Shown: positions 53,226 to 63,212, counted from the first letter of the stretch. The stretch is 64,000 nt of DNA from Limnephilus marmoratus (GCA_917880885.1 OU862913.1:39775460-39839459), one strand, 5' to 3'. Notes: a model not told the origin generated them from the letters alone. Translations and numbers: made by a program.

Positions 53226-56057
53226 TTATAATATTCGCAAGATGCTCTTTTTAAATTTGGGCAGTGAATCAGAGAAAATGTCGATGTTGGAATTTAGACC
53301 AATAATATTGAACTTATGAAGAGCACGATTGATTGGTGAATTAGATGCTGCATTTGTCTTGTAATTAAGCGTGTGGAATAGTTCTGTATGACGTGTACAT
53401 CTTAAGGGTATATTAAAATTAACTAGGGAAAGAAGTTCGGTACAGTCAATGTTATTATTTAAAATTTTGTGTATAAATGTCAAATCAGCTATTGCTCGCC
53501 TTTGTTGCAATGTTTGAAATGTGCATTCAAAGTTATTGTTGAATTTAAAGGTAAGATATTTTATAAATTTGTTTTGAATATTTTCTATGCTATCTATGTA
53601 TACTTTGTATTGCGGGTTCCAAATTGGCGAAGCATATTCCAGTGTACTTCTGACTAATGCAAAATATAACATTATTACTGTACGCGGGTTATTGAACATT
53701 TTACTTATGCGAAGAACAAAACCAAGCATTTTATATGACCTGTGAACGATTGAGTCGATGTGCTTATTAAATATAAGTTTGCTATCGAGGTACACACCAA
53801 GATCTTTACATTCCGTTTTCGAGATGACAGGTTCATTATTGAGTGAATAAGAGTACTTAATAACATGTTTATTTCTGGTGAATGTCATAGTATGACATTT
53901 GGAAACATTGATATCTAAACAGTTAACTTTGCAATACTTGCAAAGCCTATCTAGATCACTTTGTAACGCATCACAGTCAGAAAGAGAATGCACAACTTTG
54001 AATATTTTCATGTCGTCAGCGTAAAGCACAAATTCGGAATTTTGAAAGCATGATCCAATGTCATTTATATAAATGTTGAAGAGAAGCGGACCTAGGTGGG
54101 AACCTTGCGGGACACCGGATATTACCTCCATAGACTTAGAGTAGACACCGTTGATTAATATTACCTGATTGCGATTACTAATGTAGGACTTAATCCATCT
54201 TAATAGGTCGCCATGTATACCAAGTAGGATAAGTTTTTTCAAAAGAATTGAGTGAATTACGCGGTCAAAGGCCTTAGAGAAGTCTGTATACATAGTATCA
54301 ACTTGCTCCTTATCGTCCATCTTGCTGTGCAAGAAGTTAATGAAAAGGGCGAGGTTGGATGTTGTAGACCTACCTTTCATAAATCCGTGCTGATTCGGCA
54401 TAATGTTTGTCGAAATAGTCGAGTACAATTGATCAAAGACGATTTTTTCAAGAACTTTGCTTAAAATAGGGAGTTGGGAAATTGGTCGGTAGTTTTTAAC
54501 GTCGTGCTTATCACCATTCTTAAAGATTGGTGTAATGACAGCTGATTTCCACATGAGAGGAAACGATCCTTCCGTTAGTGACTTTTTATAGATGGCGCAA
54601 ACCGGTAGACAGATATATTTACTGCAGTTGCGTATAAAAATTCCAGGCAGCCTGTCTATTCCTGGTCCTTTATTAATGTCTATGTTTGATAGGTACTTTA
54701 AGGTGATTTCTTCGTTTATTCTGATTGAGGATATTAATGTGTTATTAAGAGGATCTTCCTTACTATCAGCATCATGAGTTGGAATTTCATTTGTAAAGAC
54801 CGTTGAGAAGTAATCAGCAAAAAGGTCAGTAACTTGTTTGCTGTCATGTGCTGTTGTGGAATTATACGTCATGTGTTCTGGTATAGTGGGAGATTTTCTT
54901 TGTGTCTTAACATAACACCATATTTTTTTAACATTATGTTGTATGTCGGATTCCAATGTAGCAATATAGGTTTTATGAGTAAGACTAGAAATCTTCTTTT
55001 GTCTTTTGCGGAGTAATGCAAAAGATTGATAATCCAATGGATTCTTGTAGCGTTTCCAGGCACGAAAAAACTTTAATTTTTCTTTCGTTATATTAATTAA
55101 AGCCGCCGAATACCATGATGGAAATTTTGTTGATCTAGTTACTTTCTTTGGAACCAGATCATCTATTAGGGCATTAATGATTCTATAAAAATTGTGTACC
55201 GCAGTGTCAACGTCTTGTGCATTTACAACAGAAGACCAATCACTATTTCTGAGAGCATCATTGACTACTACATAGTTAGCTTTGTTAAACAATTTGATTA
55301 TCTGTGATTTAAGGCTAACAGCAGGGAGGGGAATATTGAGTTCGACTATGATAGATTTATGATGTGCATCTTCAAATACCAGTGGAGAGTCGGCAGCGGA
55401 GACGAAGACTGTGGTGTTACAAAGCACAAGATCTAAAATACGTCCATGATAATTGGAAATTGCATTATATTGTGTTAAATTGGAGAACGAAAGACACCTA
55501 AGGAGAGTAGAAGCACAAAGGTCGGTACTACATGGTTGACACGTAGGGTTCCAGTTCACGTTTGGCATATTGTAATCGCCTATAATTAGAAAAATGTCAT
55601 TTGGATATTCAGTGGTTAAATCAGATATGGCAGTTGTATGACTATTGATGATAGAGAAACGCTGCGCATTAGATAACTTAGGACTAACTCCCGGTAAGTA
55701 AGAGCAACAAATATGAACATTCAAAATGCGATGTTTAGAATGTCTTAATAATAGTGAGATCCATATATCCTCGGCTTCTGAAGACCACGATTTTCGTGAC
55801 CGAACTTTAAAATCTTTTTTTATACCTATAGCAACGCCTCCCCCTTTAGTTTTACCCGTAAGAGTAGTATCTCTGTCATTTCTGTATACGTTGTACCGGC
55901 AATCAAAAAGCTCGTCGTCGGATATGCTGTCAACTAACCACGTCTCACTAATTAAGATTATGTCAAATTCATTGATTAGGACATTTTGGTAGAATTCATT
56001 AGTTTTGGATCGAAGGCCCCGTGCATTTTGATAAAAAATTATAATGGTGTCATGCAT
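53226..56057 (-). CDS. LINE ORF2: endonuclease and reverse transcriptase
   Basis: 943 residues, uninterrupted. N-terminal AP-type endonuclease (about 1-235): FYQNARGLRSK, ISETW (catalytic Glu) and IIGDYNMPNVNW. The usual terminal SDH appears as DAHHKS; the His is kept but the spacing is unusual. RT (about 480-750): NYRPISQLPILSKVLEK, QHGFMKGRSTTSN, YTDFSKAFD (catalytic Asp), GVPQGSHLGPLLFNIYIND and YADD near residue 680. A C-terminal region follows with MLGFVLRISKMFNN and VRSTLEYASPIW. The protein nicks target DNA and copies element RNA there. No RNase H domain was noticed. Relatives of this C-terminal region occur as dead fragments at 18770-19075 and 24874-26090. The start is the first ATG after the spacer. 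Confidence 0.95.
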   Translation of the reverse strand: MHDTIIIFYQNARGLRSKTNEFYQNVLINEFDIILISETWLVDSISDDELFDCRYNVYRNDRDTTLTGKTKGGGVAIGIKKDFKVRSRKSWSSEAEDIWISLLLRHSKHRILNVHICCSYLPGVSPKLSNAQRFSIINSHTTAISDLTTEYPNDIFLIIGDYNMPNVNWNPTCQPCSTDLCASTLLRCLSFSNLTQYNAISNYHGRILDLVLCNTTVFVSAADSPLVFEDAHHKSIIVELNIPLPAVSLKSQIIKLFNKANYVVVNDALRNSDWSSVVNAQDVDTAVHNFYRIINALIDDLVPKKVTRSTKFPSWYSAALINITKEKLKFFRAWKRYKNPLDYQSFALLRKRQKKISSLTHKTYIATLESDIQHNVKKIWCYVKTQRKSPTIPEHMTYNSTTAHDSKQVTDLFADYFSTVFTNEIPTHDADSKEDPLNNTLISSIRINEEITLKYLSNIDINKGPGIDRLPGIFIRNCSKYICLPVCAIYKKSLTEGSFPLMWKSAVITPIFKNGDKHDVKNYRPISQLPILSKVLEKIVFDQLYSTISTNIMPNQHGFMKGRSTTSNLALFINFLHSKMDDKEQVDTMYTDFSKAFDRVIHSILLKKLILLGIHGDLLRWIKSYISNRNQVILINGVYSKSMEVISGVPQGSHLGPLLFNIYINDIGSCFQNSEFVLYADDMKIFKVVHSLSDCDALQSDLDRLCKYCKVNCLDINVSKCHTMTFTRNKHVIKYSYSLNNEPVISKTECKDLGVYLDSKLIFNKHIDSIVHRSYKMLGFVLRISKMFNNPRTVIMLYFALVRSTLEYASPIWNPQYKVYIDSIENIQNKFIKYLTFKFNNNFECTFQTLQQRRAIADLTFIHKILNNNIDCTELLSLVNFNIPLRCTRHTELFHTLNYKTNAASNSPINRALHKFNIIGLNSNIDIFSDSLPKFKKSILRIL

Positions 56058-56333
56058 TGTGTGAGTGGAAAATAATTATCTTGATTCGATTTGAAATTAA
56101 AATAAAAATTAGTCAAATTAAAGCATAAGTCGAAATGAGCATACTATGATAATTATTACTCAGCAGCCCAAAGTCCACTGAGGTTAGTATATTTGTCAAT
56201 TTGCGCAGACATGCATGTATGTGTTTGTGATGTATTGGGTGAGAAGTTGAGTCATGTGTGTGTAAAGTTAAGTTGAAAAATGGTACATGTTGAAAATCTA
56301 AGAAAAAATATAATTTAAATTTAAGACAAATTA

Positions 56334-57269
56334 CTAAATTAAATTGTTCAGAAGGGTTTGAGCAGAGACAAGGATAGCAGGAGAGGTGACATTCTTTCTT
56401 AAGTAAATTTTCGAGTTTCGCACCCATAAAAAATCATAATTATTTACATTTTTGAAGTCTTTGGCTGACCTCAACAGTAATTTGTTTTTTCTGGTAAGGT
56501 GGTCGTTGATATAAAGTTTACCTCCTGCAACACCTAGGCTCTTACAGTCTACACCCTTCTTCTTTTTAATGGCCGCTATCAGCTCGTCCTTCTTCCTTTT
56601 GTTGACGAATTTAGCCACCACGTTTCGAGGGCGGGCGTCACGGGGAGCTGCTGATATTTCCTCTTGAGAATGTCGACGTGGATTGGCTCTAGTAATAAAT
56701 TCAATGTCATCTTCCTTAATAATCTGACCGACATTGGATGCAATTTTAATTAGAGTGGAAGCAAGGTTTTCGTCTTGCTTTTCAGTCAGACCGAAGATTT
56801 CAATATTATTGATGAGCAGCTGTTGTTCTCTATCATTGTTTGTTTTATCCAAATATGTAACGAACTTTTTTAATTCAATTACTTCGGCTTCAAGTTTATC
56901 CATTTTTTTTAGTTTTTCTTCCAAAACCAGAATTTTATTGGTGTAGTCTTCAATTGTGCTGTTATTGTGAACGATTGTTTGTTCGAATGAAATCAGTTTT
57001 GAATTCATTGAGTGCAGTTGTGAAGAGAGTTTCTTTATTTCGCTAAGAAGAATTGACGAGTCAACAGAGTTGAGATTGCTGGAGAGCGGTGATTGTCCTG
57101 TTTTACAAATAGTGCACATCCATGACTCCCTGTTCTCATCAGACATCTTCCTAAAAACGGCAGAGGTAATTTTGGCACAACTGAGATGCATTTGGTTTTT
57201 GCAACTCATGCATTTCATACAGTCAGCTGTTTGCACTGACTTGCCACATTGGTTGCAGGTAGAATTCAT
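56334..57269 (-). CDS. LINE ORF1: PHD-like zinc finger, coiled coil, nucleic-acid-binding domain
   Basis: 311 residues. Residues 5-55 hold a C4HC3 PHD-type zinc finger (CNQCGKS, MSCKNQMHLSC, WMCTICKTG). Residues 70-150 are a predicted coiled coil rich in E, K and L (LVLEEKLKKMDKLEAEVIEL). From about 155, LLINNIEIFGL and then RNVVAKFVNKRKKDELI and LYINDHLTRKNKLLLRSAK resemble the RRM-like and C-terminal domains of insect LINE ORF1 proteins. The expected role is RNA binding and particle assembly with ORF2. It precedes ORF2 on the same strand by 276 bp, so ORF2 needs reinitiation or a separate ribosome entry. Intact. Confidence 0.9.
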   Translation of the reverse strand: MNSTCNQCGKSVQTADCMKCMSCKNQMHLSCAKITSAVFRKMSDENRESWMCTICKTGQSPLSSNLNSVDSSILLSEIKKLSSQLHSMNSKLISFEQTIVHNNSTIEDYTNKILVLEEKLKKMDKLEAEVIELKKFVTYLDKTNNDREQQLLINNIEIFGLTEKQDENLASTLIKIASNVGQIIKEDDIEFITRANPRRHSQEEISAAPRDARPRNVVAKFVNKRKKDELIAAIKKKKGVDCKSLGVAGGKLYINDHLTRKNKLLLRSAKDFKNVNNYDFLWVRNSKIYLRKNVTSPAILVSAQTLLNNLI

Positions 57270-57769
57270 GGTAACAATAAATAATGTCTGCGATGAAAAA
57301 TTTTCAATTATAATTTTTATAACCTCCTGCCAATTAAATTCACCAAATTAAATGTTTGTTACACAGAATCACTATTAAAGTAATTGTTTACACACAATAT
57401 AGCACTTAGCAGTACAGGATAATATTTTTAAACACTCTAATAACTTTGACACTTCAAAATGATGTTGTCACACCGGTAGTTGTAGTTGATATGTCATTGA
57501 AATGACCTAGAAATTTGTAAATTGAATATATAAATATTGAACAGTTAATATAATATTAATACAGAAAATCGGAACAGAACTGGTACCTTGTATTATGCGA
57601 CGGCGACTTGAGAGTGCATTGACATTTCCATAACCCGGGAATGTTTGTCTTTCTTTTTAAAAAAAAAAAAATATATACATATATATATATATGAAGAAAA
57701 TAATCATAAAAGTTCACTAATGAGAGTTCCTACTTTAGATCGTAATATATTATAATAATATAACATGTT

Positions 57770-58810
57770 TCTGGGAATTTATGGCATAAAAATCCAATAT
57801 TTGTTTAATTACACCTTTGAATGCTACTGCAGTTAAATTTAATTATATAGTTTAACACAATTGTTGGTAAAAGGTTATTTATTTAAGAAAGTAAGTTCAC
57901 AGATCACATAATGTGGTAAAAATAGTCACAATGTATCAATTGACTAATTAACTGAGCAAGGGATCGGAGGGAACCTTGCCGTTAGGCTTTGGGAATAACA
58001 AAAGCTGACTGTGGTTCTGCTTAGAGGGTCGTACCATAGGACGAAGCGCAACTAAGGCAGCAGTCGGAGGTCTGGTTGGTGCTTTACTTATGGTAGTAGA
58101 ATACTCCTTAGAGGGTCGTGCCAGAGGACGAAGCGCAACTAAGAGAGCGTACTAGCCAAGAGCGAGCTGCAGACGAACTGACTGATTTAGGGCGCGCAGC
58201 CTGTTATATAGCCCATTCCTTGTTGCGGGGTGTGGTTTATGTAGCGGCTCGAGGGTGGGAGATGCGCAGAAGGCGTCGGCGCATCCTGGTTTGCTTAGGG
58301 GTGGGTGAGCAGGATGGCGCTGTACGGGGGAAAGAGATGGTGTAGTGGCAAGCGTAAAAACGGCGCGCTACAATAGGTATTTGTATTAAATCAGTTATGT
58401 TTAAATGTGTTTAAGTAAAAGTTGATATGCCCGCGTCTTACGGCGGATTCAAACTAAAACTTCAAACTAAAATTAAGGAGAGAACAATTAAAAAAGCTGC
58501 TGATTTATGAAAGGACACATTTATTACATTACTACAAAAAGGCACATGTTAATTATTAATCTTGGTTAGTCTTATAACTAGGTACTTAATTATCAAGATT
58601 CTAGATCTTAAAATTAGAAGGTCTTTTTGCTTAATTCTGCGGTAAAAGTCTTTATGTAATTGTTCAGAATCTAATCACTTCGGTGGTTAAAACAAATAAA
58701 ATGTTCAGTCACTTCCCTTTGCAGCCGCATCTAAGGGTGCCGCGGGCCACAGTATGGACTTTCCTGCTTTATGGCGTCTATAGAATTTTCGAAGTCTTTG
58801 TGGTAGTTTT
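57770..58810. other. Intergenic stretch with a short duplicated block
   Basis: TTAGAGGGTCGT(A/G)CCA and GGACGAAGCGCAACTAAG occur twice (58021 and 58105). A GC-rich patch spans 58190-58370. No gene is recognised; the 75-codon frame at 58118-58345 has no known motif. Confidence 0.4.
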
Positions 58811-58811
58811 T

Positions 58812-59010
58812 TAAATGTAAATACCGCAGAAAAGTCCCAACTGCTCCCGCCTGATGCCAGCGAGAATGTGTTATCCATAATTGGAGTATGTTGTGAGACT
58901 ACATGTAGAGAGAAGGGGAAGGATATTGGAAAGGGGGAGGTGGAGACGTGGAGAAGTTGCAGGCTATTCAGAACTAGACACTGAAGTCATTTCAAACAAC
59001 GTTAATTCTT
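58812..59010 (-). mobile_element. SINE-D, partial copy
   Basis: TAAATACCGCAGAAAAGTCC, AACTGCTCCCGCCTGATGCC and ATAATTGGAGTATGTTGTGA match the tail of SINE-D; the head is missing. Confidence 0.55.
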
Positions 59011-59049
59011 AATGATGGTCTTGGGGAACCAAGGAGGAATGAAGTGGAG

Positions 59050-59370
59050 AGATGATGTCTTCTTCCCATGTGAGGCCTTCAGGTAACCATGTAGGAGTGA
59101 AGAGGAGAAATGAAGTCATCTTTGTGAATTCTTCCCTTGTGGGGCCTTTAGCGAACCAAGGAGGAGTGAAGAGGAGAGATGAACTCCTCTTCCCTGGGCC
59201 TTCGGGGAACCAAGGTGGAGTGGACTCTTCCCTTGTGGGGCCTTTAGGGAATGAAAGGGAGGTGAACTCGATGTCGTGGAGCCTTTAGGGAACTAAGGAG
59301 TCGAGAGGAGAGACTTTCTTCCCTCATGGGGCCTTCAGGGAACCAAGGAGGAGGGAAGAGGAGAAATGAG
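59050..59370. repeat. Degenerate minisatellite (GGGGCCTTTAGGGAACCAAG units)
   Basis: About seven imperfect units of 30-60 bp with GGCCTT(T/C)(A/G)GGGAACCAAG, GAGGAGTGAAGAGGAGA and CTTCCCT(T/C)GTGG. It starts inside the last part of the SINE-D copy, whose end resembles the unit. Confidence 0.75.
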
Positions 59371-59596
59371 ACCTGGAAGACACATTGTGAAACCAGGGGA
59401 TATAGTTTCATATCCAATGACAATCCTCGTGAACTTTATAAAAGGGACTGGGATACAATAGGGATATAAAAGGGACAAGAATGAGGTAAAAAATTGGGCA
59501 TATGGCCTAAGTGCTCACGGGAACTAAACCCATAAAACGTCTCTGCTAATCTATCTTCTATCTTCTTCTTCTTCTTCTATCTTCTATCTTCTATCT

Positions 59597-60013
59597 TCTA
59601 TATAAATAAAAATGAATCGCCGAAATGTATGTACGCGCATAACTTCCGAACCACTAAACCAAATTGGATAATTCTTTTTTTTGTGTGTTCGTTATTGTCA
59701 GAATAAGGTTTGTATAAAACTACTGGTGAGCTCTGGCATTATGAAATTTGAATAAAAAAATTGCAATAGGTGGCACGCGAGCTGTTTGAAAACTGAATAT
59801 ACCAGGACTGGGAGGGGGGTTCGCGGGACGGGGGAATGGGGGTATGGTGTGGGGAGAGGGAAGGTGGAGGAGGCGGAGTAGGAACGCAAAAGGGAAGGGG
59901 ACGCGGGAGAGGAAGGGGAAGCGGAAGGGGAACGGGACAACTGAGAAAGGACACGCAGGGAGATACAATTTATTTATTAGATGGCATGGAAATGTATGCC
60001 GGGAGCCAGCTAG
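59597..60013 (+). mobile_element. Heli-1 non-autonomous Helitron
   Basis: TCTATATAAATAAAAATGAA at the 5' end after a (TCTTCTATC)n microsatellite, purine tract 59810-59945, hairpin GGCAT/ATGCC, end CCAGCTAG|T at 60010-60014. Confidence 0.8.
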
Positions 60014-60039
60014 TAAAAAAATAAATTTAAAAATATAAT

Positions 60040-60245
60040 GATGCTCTTACACCAGGGTGATACGGAGAGTATCTTCCGTACTGAAACGTGCCGCAAATAT
60101 ACTATACATGTGTCTACATATTATTTGAATTTAATAAATTGTGAAATAACACAAATTGATCAAATAAAATTATCTTGCACACCGGTTTTTGAACCCGCGA
60201 ACACCCAGGGGCTAAACCTTTTCACAAATTGGCAGCGCTAGAGCT
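60040..60245 (-). mobile_element. SINE-D, head-containing partial copy
   Basis: TCTTACACCAGGGTGATAC, CTGAAACGTGCCGCAAATA and GTGAAATAACACAAATTGAT match the body; the head (GAACCCGCGAAC) is eroded. Confidence 0.55.
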
Positions 60246-60345
60246 CACCAACGGCGCCAGTTATAAAAAATGTCACGGAAAAACATTTCGGTAATTGTTC
60301 AGAAAAAAATTATATTTTATTAGTAATTATTGTTCAAATAGGATT

Positions 60346-61190
60346 ATACAGTGTGTTCAGAAACTGAAACGGTAAAAAACGGGAAACATGTAATCTACAT
60401 CATGTACATAGTTTATACAGTGTGTCCAGAAACTATTAGTATAAACGGGAGACTAGTAATCTACATCATATGCATAGTTTATAACTTTTGGAGACAGTCT
60501 ACACTTGAAGAATTTTTAAAGATCAATTTTTTTTTTAAATCGTCAAAAAAAATTGGAACTTTGGTCTCGATTACTCTAAAAGCTCATATTAAAAGGTTAT
60601 ACCACCAAATCGACCCATGATGTGATTCTACAGTGGCTTGTGTCACTAGTTTCCCGACACCGTGTATAATATGATGATACTCCAGTTCCCGCGACTCCAG
60701 ATACTAATATCTAATATGTCTGACGAATATCTACAGCTCATATGTTGAACTAATATCTACGAACTTCAGAGTGTTGATTAATATCTACAGAGCATAGGTT
60801 GGACTAATCAGCTAAATGTGTCCAATAGTCCGATATTAGGGATTTTTACATACATACTTACACAAATTAAGTTTTTTAAACTGCATACGCAATATTACGT
60901 TATTCCAATATGCTATACACAATTGCAAATCCAACCTCTGCCAGTGCTGTAGATATTCGTTAACACTTTGGTTCTCATAGAAATTAATCAACAGTTTGAG
61001 CTGTAGATATTCGTCAACACTTTGATTCTCATAGATATTAGTTCGATTTTTTCAGTTTTTGGAATTCCTGTAGATATTAGTAGACGCCTCCGTTCCCGCT
61101 TGTATTTCCAGTTTCCAGACACCATGTATAATATGATGAGACCCAGATCTCGCTTGTGCCACTAGTTTCCGGACACAGATTTATAATATA
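60346..61190. mobile_element. Cluster of related MITE ends (GTGTCCAGAAACT type)
   Basis: Left-type ends at about 60346 and 60414 (TATACAGTGTGTCCAGAAAC). Inverted right-type ends at about 60645-60666, 61090-61128 and 61155-61182 (TTTCCGGACAC and TTTCCAGACACCATGTATA). Between them, GTAGATATT(C/A)GT and AATATCTAC words recur in both directions. It looks like two or three nested or tandem copies. Confidence 0.55.
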
Positions 61191-61318
61191 TATTTCATCT
61201 TTAAAATAATCAATGTTAATGTTTTTAATTCCAATACTTTTATTTATCTTGACACAAATAGACGTATTAAATTTGATTTTTTTTAAGAACAATCTCTTTT
61301 TATAAATTTTGAGGGTTA

Positions 61319-61530
61319 TTCCCATCAATGTAATATATCATTGAAGAAGAAGATAACATTAATAAACTACACGGAGATGAACGAGAACAGAGACGAGATA
61401 TTCTGGGCCCGAGTCCCAGTTGCGACCATTATCTTTATCTATTTTTATGTGTCTTGTTCTCTTTCATATTTTCGTTTAGATTATTAATGTTATCTTCTTA
61501 TTCAATGATACATATATTACATTGATGGGA
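61319..61530. repeat. Inverted pair of SINE-B tails around a truncated head
   Basis: CCCATCAATGTAATATATCA and GAAGAAGATAACATTAAT at the left are mirrored at 61485-61530. The centre carries the B-box end CCGAGTCCCAGTTGCGACC and one full tail. A head-to-head fusion of SINE-B copies. Confidence 0.65.
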
Positions 61531-61639
61531 ATAACTGTCAAAAGTTATAAAAAGGGAATAAAAAAATTGAATATTCATTTAGACTTTTATAAAAAGGTCA
61601 ATATTTGTTACATAAAAATAAAATCGGAAATATTTTTGG

Positions 61640-61800
61640 GGTGCTATGCTGTGTTGCGCTACCGGATCTGCCGGATCTGCCCTGATGATGGACACTGCAA
61701 CGTTGTCCGAAACGTTGGCTAAAGAAGGAGGCAGAGGCAAAAACAAATAACGAAAATACTTTTGGCCGTTAAAATCTTAAAACGTATCTCGGATATATTT
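61640..61800 (+). mobile_element. Penelope-like terminus with hammerhead-like core
   Basis: GTGCTATGCTGTGTTGCGCT, then CTGATGAT, stem GGACA/TGTCC and GAAAC (core 61682-61713), then GTTGGCTAAAGAAGGAGG. GGATCTGCC is duplicated just before the core. TTTTGGCCGTTAAAATCTTA follows, as at 40785. Confidence 0.5.
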
Positions 61801-61861
61801 ATTCGAGACGCTATCTAGGTTACAAACCGAGATGGCGTCAGATTTACAATAATGACGGTTT

Positions 61862-62445
61862 TTTTTTAACATGAACTCCACACAGGAGGCCCTGAGGAAA
61901 ATAATTTCCCTCAGAGCCTATGTCATCTTTGCCTATAGATGCTGTGTGGAGGGTTTTTTTAAGGAAAGGAAGGAGAGGAGAGTTCTGGGAAGGAAAAGGG
62001 TTTAAGGAGTGGGTAGGAATCTGGGTTTCAGTGTGTATTGGTCTTCCGCCTCCAGGACCTAGACAAACCTCACCCCATGAACCCGGGCACCTCTACTAAA
62101 TCACAAAACGTAGCGAACCACTTGAGGTGATCTATGGCAGAGGTGTTGGTTATCCAATAAAAGTTCCCGGGCGGCGGTATTCATTCTCGCCTCCCAAATG
62201 GAGGTTTACGGAAGGTTTCCCGGGTTCATGGGGTGAGGTTTGTCTAGGTCTTGGAGGCGGATGACCAGGACACACTGAACCCCAGATTATTACCCACCCC
62301 TTAAACCCTTTTCCTTTCCAGAACTCTCCTCTCCTTCCTTTCCTTAAAAAAAACCTTCCACACAGCATCATAGGTGAGCATAAAGATGACATAGACCCTG
62401 AGGGAAATTATGTTCCTCAGGGCCTCCTGTGTGGAGCTCATGTAA
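61862..62445. repeat. Two Rep-A copies, head-to-head
   Basis: ACACAGGAGGCCCTGAGGAA opens the left copy and CTCAGGGCCTCCTGTGTGGA closes the right one. The copies meet near 62205. Each has the CTCCTTCCTTTCC / GGAAAGGAAGGAG and CCATGAACCCGGG blocks. Confidence 0.75.
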
Positions 62446-62457
62446 AAAAAAAACAAG

Positions 62458-62640
62458 GTGGCAATGGCTGAATTGGTAAAAGAGCACCTCCCTGTTAGAC
62501 GAGAGGTTCTGGGTTCGAGACCCAGTTCCGACCATTATCTTTTTCTATTTTTATCTCTCTAGTACTTTTTCATATTTTCGTTTAGATTATTAGTGTTATC
62601 TTCTTTCTCAAGTTAATACTTTCTGCTAGTTTTGTTATTT
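62458..62640 (+). mobile_element. SINE-B copy with a second type of tRNA head
   Basis: The head 62460-62533 has A-box-like TGGCTGAATTGG and B box GGTTCGAGACC, ending CCCAGTTCCGACC. Tail ATTATCTTTTTCTATTTTTA, CATATTTTCGTTTAGATTAT and GTGTTATCTTCTT. The tail is shared with copies that carry the threonine-type head. Confidence 0.7.
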
Positions 62641-62778
62641 TGAATATCTTTTTCTATATTTTATATTTTAGAATCGTCTTCTTATTCTCTGTCACATTAT
62701 CTATCTTTCTTATATAAATTTTTTAAAAGTCGCCGAAATGTATTTATTTATTTTTATTTATTTGTTACAAAAGATCAA

Positions 62779-63095
62779 AGATATTGAAATATAAGTAGAT
62801 GTGCTATCTACTGTTTTTACTATGTAGGTCTGCGCTTCCGGGTGTCGCCGATATTGTTTACCAATTAACAAATAAACTAAAAGAACAAATAATTAACGAA
62901 TAAACCAAACGAACGTTAAACTAAATGAACGAATTCTTTCCTTATTCAAAATATATTGTTAACCAATATTAATGCACATTTTCAAAAAATCAACGAAATG
63001 AACAAATTCTTTTTGTATGAAAACTACGCTAATTAGCGCGTAGTCCGGCGACAGTTGCGCGGACACCATAGCATATCTCTTCTGTATTTGAATAT
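62779..63095. repeat. Inverted near-identical relative of 42940-43260
   Basis: TAGATGTGCTATCTACTGTT, GCTTCCGGGTGTCGCCGATA, GCGTAGTCCGGCGACAGTTG and ACACCATAGCATATCT are complementary to the segment in gene B intron 1. Only a few differences in ~310 bp, so the copies are recent. Confidence 0.75.
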
Positions 63096-63189
63096 CTTTG
63101 CATAAGATACATTTATACAGCAAATATAACATAATAATAATATTTCAAAATAACTGTAAATATTAAAATGTGTACAAGTGTTATTATAA

Positions 63190-63212
63190 TAATAATAATA
63201 ATAATAATAATA
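63190..63212. repeat. (AAT)n microsatellite
   Basis: Seven to eight AAT units. Confidence 0.9.

Larger units (their letters stand above)
52996..57495 (-). mobile_element. Full-length CR1/Jockey-group LINE
   Basis: About 4.5 kb on the minus strand: a ~225-bp 5' UTR, ORF1 (57269-56334), a 276-bp spacer, ORF2 (56057-53226), then a ~230-bp 3' UTR with a CA/GT-rich stretch that ends in AATAAATAAAAAATAAAAAT. Both ORFs are open, so this is a young and possibly active copy. Its limits come from the break in Rep-F and are good to about 10 bases. A clear target duplication was not seen. Confidence 0.85.
52850..57770 (-). repeat. Rep-F copy split by a LINE
   Basis: Left of the LINE, 52909-52992 inverted reads TTATTGACATTCTTGCACTT and GAGTTGACCGCCGCGCTTCG, as in Rep-F at 20175-20240. 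Right of the LINE, 57500-57760 inverted continues the same repeat (ATGACCTAGAAATTTG, ACAGAAAATCGG, GAGAGTTCCTACTTTAGATC). The order matches the unbroken copy at 19760-20360, which fixes the insertion site. Confidence 0.7.
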
